64,000 nt of DNA from Magnaporthiopsis rhizophila. Its lineage: Eukaryota; Ascomycota; Sordariomycetes; Magnaporthales; Magnaporthaceae. The position numbers and the translations under genes were made by a program. Below are positions 56,601 to 64,000 of the stretch, in pieces. A model generated the notes under the pieces. It was not told the DNA's origin. It made no database searches and was given only the letters and a program-made list of their open reading frames with translations. Every line of letters begins with the position of its first letter. Position 1 is the first letter of the stretch. Location of the stretch: positions 434,001-498,000 of the forward strand of contig PYSS01000009.1 of NCBI GenBank assembly GCA_003049465.1, written 5' to 3'.

Positions 56601-57597
56601 GATGCTAAAATATTGGCATGGCTGCCGAATCAGGGTAGACCGCGCCTAGAGAGGCTTGTGGAAGTGAAGAAAGGGAAAAACGGGATGAGCGTCCCCACTT
56701 TGGGTTGACGTTGGGCGCTCGGTATTTCCAGAGTTGGAGATTCCGACATGGCAGGTGGGGCTCGCTTGCGCCCAAAGAACGGGCTCCTTGACACCTTCAG
56801 TCTCGTTTCTGGCTGGAAATTATTCATTGGTCGACGGGCACTTTCCCTGAGAGCCCGCCCGACATATACCCATCAAGCCTGCACCAGCCCGCCCTGACAA
56901 AAAGCCATCCTTTCCTATGGCCAAAGCCAGACCTGGGAATATTGTTCATGTTCATATCGTATTGTTGATGCCGCCACCCCTAGGACCGCCACCGCCACCG
57001 AGACCGGGGAGCTCAAAGTCCGGGTTGTTATTAAGCAGCACGTCGTTCCGGTTGGGCGGCATCGGCCTCTGCTGGGGTGGGCCACCTCCCGAAAAGCCCG
57101 GCATTAGGGTCGGCGGCGGCGGGTTCCAGCGTGGATTGATGTCACGCTGCGAGATTGACGTGAAAATCGACCTCTCCGACTCAGCAGAGCTGCGTTGGCC
57201 CTGAGGAATGTCATCAAAGTCAGCTGCGCCGCTATTGATCTGGATGGGAGGCTGCGGCATCGGCCTGCCTCTCGGTGCACCTACTCCTACTCCTGCTGCA
57301 CCACCACCATGTGTAGTGTTGGACCTCTATTTTGGCCTGATGCGGCACCCGGGCTGTTGTGCCTGGCAAGGTGAAACGGCGATAACAGAGAAGGACATGT
57401 CATCTTATGAAAAGATCTGACTGAAACCTCAACAACGGGCAAGGTTCTTAAATATTTGCAAAGAATCGAAGCGAAATGGAGTTATGTACAAAACGACGCG
57501 TCAACTCTCCTTCCCAATGTCTCGACCTCTGAGCGGACCCTCCTTTTTTGTACACGAACACCCCAGCTCAAAGGGCCATCCACCGCGCTCGACACGC
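56601..57597. other. Intergenic, helicase promoter and a doubtful small ORF
   Basis: Divergent-side flank of the helicase gene and 3' flank of the GH62 gene. Apart from the Gly/Pro/Asn-rich frame at 56952-57260 nothing is recognised. Confidence 0.4.
56952..57260 (-). CDS. Possible small Pro/Gly/Asn-rich protein
   Basis: A 102-residue frame starting MPQPPIQINSGAADFDDIP and ending GGGINNTI. Composition is clearly non-random (Pro, Gly, Asn, Arg) and contains WNPPPPTLMPGF. The frame stays open upstream to a TAG at 57329-57327, which is preceded by a further in-frame ATG at 57398. The TAG could be the acceptor of an intron (AAATAG followed by AGG) with an unseen first exon, or a disabling stop. 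I do not recognise the family; it may also be non-coding repeat-like sequence. Confidence 0.3.
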   Translation of the reverse strand: MPQPPIQINSGAADFDDIPQGQRSSAESERSIFTSISQRDINPRWNPPPPTLMPGFSGGGPPQQRPMPPNRNDVLLNNNPDFELPGLGGGGGPRGGGINNTI

Positions 57598-58566
57598 TCA
57601 ACGCTGCAGGGTAAGCAGGCCGGGGCGGTAGGGGAGGCGGATGTAGTCGCCGCCCGAGTTGGGCGCGCGGCCCTGGTACAGGAACTGCAGGTTGCAGACG
57701 TCGATGGTCATCTTCTCGTCCGGGTCAGAGCGGATCAGCTCGCCGTGGCTGATGTCGTTGGTCCAGGTGGCGCCGCTGTTGGCCTTGCCGGCAAACGGTC
57801 GCTGCTCGGACGCGGCGTTGGGGGTCCATGAGCCGCCCAGGCTGGAGGCGGTGAAGGACCGGAAGTAGCGCCCCCCGGAGCCGATGGCCTCGACGATCAT
57901 GAGGTAACGCTGGTTGCCCGAGCCGCCGCTGATGGTGTAGACCTGCACGGCCTCGAACAGGTTGTTGGTCGAGTCCGACATGACCACGGTCGAGGACGAG
58001 CCGAAGTTGCCGGGGAAGTTGGCGTACGGCATCTGGGCCCGGTAGATCTTGCCGTTGTCGCCACAGAAGAAGAGGTACATGTTGGTGCCGTCGCCAATGA
58101 CGGCCTGGTCGATGGGGCCGGTGCCCGAGTTGGAGATGCTGCCGGTGAAGAGCGCCTGCTGGGCCGACCAGCCGTTGACGTTGGTCGGGTTGGTCGACGT
58201 GCGGTACGAGAAGGCCGTGCCGCCCCACTGGTAGGCCAGCACCCAGACGTTCTTGGGCCGGAATAAGAAGAGCGACGGCGCCACGGCGTTGTTGGGCAGC
58301 CGCGTCTGCGATACGCTGCCCATCTGGTTCCAGTTGCTGAAGGTGCCGAACGCCGTCGAGCCCCACGCCGACCCGCCCGTCGTGGCGTACACCAGGTGCT
58401 GCCCGTTGTAGGTGGCGTGCGAGAAGTCCTTGAGCGAGCCCACCCCGTTCTTGGGCTCCGCGAGCGAGCCCGTCGACGTCCATTTGTACGTCGTCGGGAG
58501 CGCGCACTGCGCCGCCGCCGAGGCCGCGAACGCGAGGACCGCGGCGCCTGTCTCGAAGAACCTCAT
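57598..58566 (-). CDS. Secreted GH62 alpha-L-arabinofuranosidase
   Basis: A single-exon frame of 322 residues. Residues 1-19 are a signal peptide ([10 protein letters not shown], cleavage before QC). The rest is one GH62 five-bladed propeller without a carbohydrate-binding module. The three acidic catalytic positions of the family are visible: Asp in LKDFSHATY (about D47, base), Asp in GPIDQAVI (about D153, pKa modulator) and Glu in NLFEAVQVY (about E205, acid). Other signatures are [36 protein letters not shown] and the C-terminal LLYQG-like [20 protein letters not shown]. The enzyme removes arabinose side chains from arabinoxylan outside the cell. Upstream are a TATA box (58712-58706), a CTGGGG that fits the CreA repressor consensus (58699-58704) and a GGCTAG that fits the XlnR consensus (58829-58824). 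Confidence 0.95.
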   Translation of the reverse strand: MRFFETGAAVLAFAASAAAQCALPTTYKWTSTGSLAEPKNGVGSLKDFSHATYNGQHLVYATTGGSAWGSTAFGTFSNWNQMGSVSQTRLPNNAVAPSLFLFRPKNVWVLAYQWGGTAFSYRTSTNPTNVNGWSAQQALFTGSISNSGTGPIDQAVIGDGTNMYLFFCGDNGKIYRAQMPYANFPGNFGSSSTVVMSDSTNNLFEAVQVYTISGGSGNQRYLMIVEAIGSGGRYFRSFTASSLGGSWTPNAASEQRPFAGKANSGATWTNDISHGELIRSDPDEKMTIDVCNLQFLYQGRAPNSGGDYIRLPYRPGLLTLQR

Positions 58567-58705
58567 TATTTTCTGGTGAGGAGCGCGCTTTTTGTTCTTG
58601 TTCTTCCCTGCTCAGCTTAACACAGGAGTCGAGAGGACTGGAAGACTGGCTGGCCGTGCTCCAAGACCACAATTCAGCGAGGGATTCCGTGGCTGCCCCT
58701 GGGGC

Positions 58706-58712
58706 TTATATA
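58706..58712 (-). promoter_or_regulatory. TATA box of the GH62 gene
   Basis: TATATAA on the minus strand, about 140 bases upstream of the ATG at 58566, next to a CTGGGG CreA-type site. Position and sequence suit an inducible fungal secreted-enzyme gene. Confidence 0.6.
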
Positions 58713-58823
58713 CCTCACCGTGGCCACCAAACATGTTGCTTCTTCTTCTGTTTTTGATGCCTCCGCTCGTTCCGTAGTGACACCGTGGTAGCAGCTGTCT
58801 GCTACACCCCAGCGTTTGGCTAT

Positions 58824-58829
58824 CTAGCC
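58824..58829 (-). promoter_or_regulatory. XlnR-type site upstream of GH62
   Basis: GGCTAG on the minus strand, about 260 bases upstream of the start codon, fits the GGCTAR consensus of the xylanolytic activator XlnR. Six-base sites occur often by chance; support comes only from the target gene type. Confidence 0.35.
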
Positions 58830-61800
58830 TACTGATTCCGCATTTTTTGCTAGGGACGCATTAGACAGCCCCCTGAAATACCGCCCCTCCACCTTCCGTA
58901 AACAGGCGTATTCCCATGACGGCAATGCTTCCTTGGGTCCCAAAGGGAACAAAGGATCACTCTTGTGTCCAATGACGGTGTATCCCATGGATCTACCTCT
59001 CCTGGTCGCAATTCTTCCGTCCAATCGCGGCAACGAGGCGCCCTGCGGAGCAGCCTGAAAGGTGCTGTCTCCTCCTGTTTGCGGCTCCCTACCTCACACC
59101 CTCCCAGAGGGGGGGCCCTGGGCGGACCAAGTTTCTCCAGACTGCGGGGAGGGCGGGGGAGCAACTACCGGTATCCTGGGGTACCCGGCTATCTCCCACA
59201 TTGAGTGTCACCCGCCCCCGCAGGAGAGTGTTACCGAAAAACCAGATCCGCCGCTTATTTTCTGCGCCTCGATCCCGCCGTTCGCTTGCCTCTGCCTTTT
59301 TTGCGTCAGTCGGGCTTGCACGCGCGCTGCCACCAACAACACTCGGCGGCCTGGGCGTTGGCCCCAGCGGGGGTGGTTCGTCTTGTCCATGCGGTGTCAC
59401 CTCGACAGGCTGCGGAGGATGATCTGCCGAGCGCTTAACCCAACAACGCCTAGTCTTGCGGGCGCCTGTCCACAAATTTGTTGATAGTGAAACGGAAAAC
59501 ACAAACAAACCAGTGATTTTCCGAGCCCACGGCTGCATCCTTACGGAGGATGAGGCCAATTCCTTACGGAAAACATTTGCTAATTTTTGTGACGTGGTAG
59601 TCGTCGCACCGCAACTCGGACCGCCAAGGTACCAGGGCACTTGCTGACCGACTCTTGCCGTCCTATCCATTGCCGGTTTCCCGTCGACACTTGAACCGAG
59701 GCACCTCTTGGCGACGGAAGATCTGTCTGACGGCTCTGATACAAGGGCCATTGACCTGATTAGGCACCTTGGCCCAAGCAAGGACAGGGTAGGATCATGT
59801 TGTCTATGATCGGCGCATCGAACCATCCGCCCCCAGCTCATTGGCCGGCCCACCTAAGAACCGGGGGAGTCTGCTAAGAAGTGAGGAACTCATCGTTGCA
59901 TCCGGCCATGTGGCAGGAGTGGACCGTCCGACGACAGTTTGGGAAGTACTGCGGAGCGCCCGAGACCAGGTTGACCGTAGAATGAATGGATGGAAATGTG
60001 AGGAGAGAATTGGCGGATTTTTCGCAAGGATCAGCACCTCCTGGTGCTTGGACATCGGGAAATTTGGAAGGACTATGCCCGGTCCGTGGGGAATTCGAGG
60101 CTAGCCATACCCCGGGATGGAAAGGTGTTGCCAATATGTCGAAGACGCGGCCGTGGGAGTTCGTGCCCGGCCCGAAGAGGCATGCCCTCGGGCTCCAGGT
60201 GGCGGATACGGCTCGGGGATAGCAAGACCGAGACTAATGCGCTCTATAAGCGCTGCGAATCAAGGAGGAAGATGCATCGCAGAGCTACGTAGGTAGGTAG
60301 CCGCCGGGGCTCATACGCCGATTGGACATCTGCTTTCTTCGGAATACCACTCTCCTAACATGAAAAAAACCCGGCATATCCGGAGCTAACATCCGGTCCA
60401 TTCTTCAGGTATATTGATTCGATGGAAGATCTCATCCCCATAATTACTGTCTCTTATCATACTCCAGCCGCTAGCGCCCGGGCGTCACCGTAATAGCAAC
60501 GATATCAAAATGGCGCGGGTCAGTTTAACCATGTGTACAAGAAGACCTCAGATTCTTTGCTTTCAGGATCATGCTGGCGGCCCAGGTAGTAGCACAGCAT
60601 TTTCTGGCATCATTGGCCGTCGGGTTGCGTGCGCTGATGCAGAACTTGCAAGCGAGACTTCTCACGAGAAGGGCCAATGGTTCGCCGCGGCGCAGATAAG
60701 CATGAAACGAGGAAATCCTTGTGGAGAAAGTCCGACTCGAGATTTAGCTCGGATGTAGAGAGGGACACACTTTAGCTTGAGCAGTGTAATTATAGTTGCT
60801 CAGAATGCGGACAAGACACACCCCTTTCCCCGTGACTAGGTGGCACAGCCTTAGCGAACTGTTCATACACACCATCAAAAGTAATCCACTTTCCGCAAGT
60901 GTTCCTCCAGCTCCATTTTCCGTCGTCTTTTTTCAAACAGTCCCTGGAGAAAATAAGGACGCAAAGTAAAAAGATTCTTTTGGTAGCCGCCACGGTGTAG
61001 TCGGTCCTCCTCTCCGCTGGATCATCGTTGCTTTGTCTGCCTACTCTACCTAAAGGCCTTTGTTTGTCCTGCACCTTTTCCCGAGCCGACAGCAATAAAG
61101 ACACCAAACGCAGGGCACGACAAAGGGACCAGTTTAGCAGCTGGGTGGAGGCGAGGCAAATGGCGGGCTTGAGTTCGAGGCGTAGACGGTCGAAAAGAGC
61201 AGGAAATAAGTCTGGCTAAGTATGCAAGAACGCACGCCAGGCTGGCTGGGTTTCTGGCCTCCCAAAGCCTCCTGTCAGCTTCTTTGGCACATTTTTTCTT
61301 CCCAGATGACCACCCCAGCTGCTGGTTCTTCGTTCCACGTCACATCGCATGGCCGCGCCGTCTCATTCTTCCGCCCAAGGTCAGAGCTGAGTTCCTTGCC
61401 AGTCGTAGTTGGCCGTCTTTTTGGCTAGGTTTAGCTGGCAGGCGCGCACTTGCCAGGCACAAAAGCTCCCGGTCGCTGGCTGTCATCGGGTCTTGCCCTT
61501 TTTTTCAGCGCCATTTCTTCGCTGAACACGGTCGGTCTCGCACGGCCAAGGTCGGGACGGGCTGGCATGCTGGGGGACTTGACCAAGTATCATTCATGCA
61601 TATATACATAGATATCCAACCAGAGAAGCCTAGGCCATCTCGACCCTCTCCCAGCAAGCTCAACAGAGTCCTACCCAGCCACTGGCTGTCCATCTGTCTA
61701 TCTACATCTATATCTACATGCACTGATCATCATATGCATTCACTGGGATGGGGTTGTAGGTCCTTCTGCTCTATACGTCTCCATGGGTATGGGGAGACGT

Positions 61801-62563
61801 AGTAGAGCATGTGGACCTTGGGATTTACTATGTGGCTGCGTATGGTGTGTGCATGTAGGAACATGGTAGTATCCTACTGCTGGCACCAGCATCCTGCGGA
61901 TATGGAGATATGGGGGGACTGTCACGGTTGGGGGAGTCGCGACCGACTACCAATGACAGGGGCAACCGACACGTCCGCACGACCACAGGTCTGTGTGGAA
62001 CCTCTCAGTGAGCGGTGTGGCCTATGGGCATCACCTGACGGTGACGTCCACGACCAGCTACAGTTGTGGCCCGGGATGACGGTGGTGCTGGCGGGGAGTG
62101 GTGAGTGGTGGGTGGGGCCCCTGGTGCCAGGCGGTGCCAGTGCCGGGCGGGGTGTCGTCGCGTTCCTCAACCGGGCGCCAAGGCAGCCGGCCGGTCTACC
62201 TTGGCCGGGCTCTACTAGCGAGACGTGGTGAAGTGGAGCGGTGGGATGGATGATGTGGCGGGGTGGAGGTGAGGCTGTAGTGGAGCGGTGCAAGGTGAGG
62301 ATGAAGTGACTGCTGCTGCCGGCAGGGCCGGTGTGTTGTTGGTGTGTTGAAGGAGAGAAGTTGGGAGGGCAGGTTGGGGGAGGGCAGGCACCTCTTTATA
62401 CCCGTTGCTGGTCCACCTCGTCCCACAAATCAGTAGACGCGTGCCTGTACGCGACACGGCTGCCTAGAGGCGACACGCGGCAAGAAGATGACTCTGCAGG
62501 CCTCAATAGATCTGAATAGAAGAGGTGGCTGGGGCGCGCAGAACAATATCGAAAGGCTGTGGG

Positions 62564-62627
62564 GCGTCATCTGAAGTCCAACAGGCGCCATCTGAAGTCC
62601 AACAGGCGCCATCTGAAGTCCAAACAG
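62564..62627 (+). repeat. Minisatellite, 21-bp unit, three copies
   Basis: Three tandem copies of GCGYCATCTGAAGTCCAACAG; the third has one extra A. The 21-base period keeps a frame open (SEVQQAP repeated) but no coding signal supports translation. Confidence 0.85.
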
Positions 62628-62835
62628 CGCTGGCCAGTCACAGCTCTTGCGGAGCAGAGCCTCCAGCCCCGCTCAAGAGCCACAGGCCCGGTGTGACTAA
62701 CTTGCTCGTCTCGAGGTTGGCAGAGTGGCGTCAAGTCACGCTGAGGCCCGCGAGGCGAGGAGGCGCGTTGGAGATGAGTGGGGTGGACATCAAAGGCTTG
62801 CCACATGGGCGTATGACTATCACTATCTACGCCGG

Positions 62836-62895
62836 ACACGCCCCAGATTCGGCGAACACGCCCAAGACTCGGCGAGCGCGCCCAAGACTCGGCGG
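62836..62895 (+). repeat. Minisatellite, 20-bp unit, three copies
   Basis: Three tandem copies of a unit close to ACACGCCCAAGACTCGGCGA, the outer ones with two to four changes. It lies 210 bases from the 21-bp minisatellite. Confidence 0.8.
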
Positions 62896-63187
62896 CTCGC
62901 GGGCAAGCTCCGACGTAGATACCTAGGCTAGAGACGATCGCAGGCAGCCCTCCTCGCCATGGGCTGGAGCCTATGTCAGCACTGCGCGTGAGTCCTTCTG
63001 CATTGATACATAGCATTGATACATGGACAATTCCCGGAATGGAGAACCTCAGGGGCGAATGCTTTTGCTATTGAAAAAAAGCTGCGTGTGTTGAAAATCA
63101 AGTCTGGAGTTGTGAAAGGACTTTACGTTGAAGTCAGGTTGAAGTGACAGAAATCTGGCCCGCATCTGACTCTGCAATGACAATGAC

Positions 63188-64000
63188 TCAAGCCTCCTCC
63201 ACCACCACCCTACAAAGCCTACCGCCTGCATCCTCCTCAAAGAACTCGCTGCCAACCCCGGTCACGGCATAGAGTATTCCGTTTGGGTCGTACTTGCGCT
63301 TAATGCGGAGCAGCCGTTCGTAATTTGCGCCGTAGAATTGCTTCTGGAAACCTCGCTGCTGGAAATTGGCCTCGTTGAGGTACGTGCCAGAGTCGGGAGT
63401 GGCGGTCTCTAGCATCGGGGTAAAGACGTCAGTGAGCTGTCTCTGCTTGGCCCCCATCTTTGCCCGCGAGGCCGCTAGTTTCTCGCCGCCGCCGCCGCCG
63501 CTGCCAAAGTCCCACGACCCGACCACGATGCAGTGCGTGGCCGCGTCGCGCCAGGCCGGCAGGACCGCGTTGTCGGCGACCTTTGGCAAGAACGACGACG
63601 CGTGGTGGGTGTCGCCGCTCACATCGAGGGCCTGGCACGCGACGAAAAAGTCCCCCGAAGACGTGACGTTGCGCAGCGCCCGCGTCACGACGGCGTTGGC
63701 GGCCGGGGCGCCCACGACGCCGCGCGGGATCAGCCGGCTGCCCGTGACCTGGCCGGTGGTGAAGATGCCGTAGGGCAGCGGGCCGAGGTCGCGGGCGAAG
63801 TGCGTCAGGAAGTCGGGCGACTGGTGCGACTCGAAGGCGAACGGGACGCCGCGCCGCTCCAGCTCGACTAGCAGCGTCGACCGGAGCAGGGCCGCGACCT
63901 CGGCGCCGTCCTTGTCCGTCGCCGTGAGGCTGAACATGGTAAAAGTGTTGTTGGTGATCGAGTACAGCGCCGACAGGCCCTGGGCCAGCAGCGGCGGGAA
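63188..64000 (-). CDS. FAD-linked oxidoreductase with berberine-bridge C terminus, 5' end outside the window
   Basis: Open in frame from base 64000 to TGA 63190-63188, 270 residues, so the N-terminal FAD-binding half lies beyond the edge. The end carries the BBE domain: TYLNEANFQQRGFQKQFYG, YERLLRIKRKYDPNGILYAV and TGVGSEFF, which closes the isoalloxazine pocket in this family. The middle (substrate-domain strands, FFVACQALDVSG, AWRDAATHCIVVGSWDFG) also fits. Members are secreted or vacuolar flavoenzymes that oxidise sugars, alkaloids or polyketides and are frequent in fungal secondary-metabolite clusters, which could lie to the right. The substrate cannot be told. Confidence 0.88.
   Translation of the reverse strand, partial: FPPLLAQGLSALYSITNNTFTMFSLTATDKDGAEVAALLRSTLLVELERRGVPFAFESHQSPDFLTHFARDLGPLPYGIFTTGQVTGSRLIPRGVVGAPAANAVVTRALRNVTSSGDFFVACQALDVSGDTHHASSFLPKVADNAVLPAWRDAATHCIVVGSWDFGSGGGGGEKLAASRAKMGAKQRQLTDVFTPMLETATPDSGTYLNEANFQQRGFQKQFYGANYERLLRIKRKYDPNGILYAVTGVGSEFFEEDAGGRLCRVVVEEA

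Larger units (their letters stand above)
58567..63187. other. Intergenic, 4.6 kb, nearly empty
   Basis: Starts with the GH62 promoter. The largest frames (for example 59089-59853 minus) have no family signature. A short hairpin lies at 61768-61808 and two minisatellites at 62564-62627 and 62836-62895. A minus-strand frame ending at 60790 has a Cys-containing segment (DCLKKDDGKWSWRNTCGKW) that might be a last exon of a small secreted protein, but no partner exon was found. Confidence 0.45.

Noticed and set aside
59089..59853. 254-codon minus-strand frame
   Set aside because: Composition resembles non-coding sequence and no motif was recognised.
1..64000. CRISPR arrays, prokaryotic operons, rRNA genes
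   Set aside because: Nothing of the kind was seen; the spliced genes and nuclear tRNAs show eukaryotic chromosomal DNA.

Overview
The window reads as nuclear DNA of a filamentous ascomycete (Pezizomycotina, probably Sordariomycetes; this placement is inference). The signs are GC-rich coding sequence with strongly biased third positions, many short introns (mostly 60-110 bp, GTRNGY donors, CTAAC/CTGAC branch sites, YAG acceptors), intron-containing tRNA genes, Zn2Cys6 and BET regulators, a GH62 arabinofuranosidase, and long gene-free spacers. There are no operons; each gene is its own unit.

Layout. 2-3676: 3' part of a large low-complexity conserved protein, cut by the left edge. 4520-4615: tRNA-Ala(UGC). 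7326-8782: APH/choline-kinase-like phosphotransferase with a one-base splice-phase problem. 9099-9247: a hairpin MITE flanked by TA. 12371-14308: fungal conserved protein with PIGE repeats. 15631-17674: threonine synthase, six exons including a 13-nt microexon. 18350-18445: tRNA-Ala(CGC). 19261-20562: Utp12-domain ribosome-biogenesis protein. 23222-26402: BET double-bromodomain protein. 29415-29937: small membrane protein. 32353-34186: membrane-anchored protein with weak SGNH-like motifs. 35121-36761 and 36991-39202: two MFS transporters of the anion:cation symporter type, tail to tail; the second has a nonsense codon followed by an intact in-frame tail. 40020-41088: Mediator subunit 18.

About 41.1-52.3 kb looks like an accessory island. 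It has a duplicated promoter fragment, a decayed hairpin repeat, a secreted Kex2-processed repeat-peptide precursor (43608-44189, the most interesting gene here), an AT-hook plus BIR protein, and two decayed genes (a Zn2Cys6 factor and a short-chain dehydrogenase) adjacent to each other.

52457-58566 returns to ordinary genes: a mitochondrial DUF1992 (DNAJC28-like) protein, a PIF1-type helicase and a secreted GH62 enzyme. 58.6-63.2 kb is nearly empty apart from two minisatellites. The right edge cuts a berberine-bridge-type FAD oxidoreductase.

Functional links are weak. Med18 and the BET protein are both general transcription factors; Utp12 protein and tRNAs serve translation; transporters, GH62, SDR relic and BBE oxidoreductase are nutritional or secondary-metabolic. 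Exon joins were made by hand from splice consensus, reading frame and family expectation, and have not been checked by alignment or RNA.
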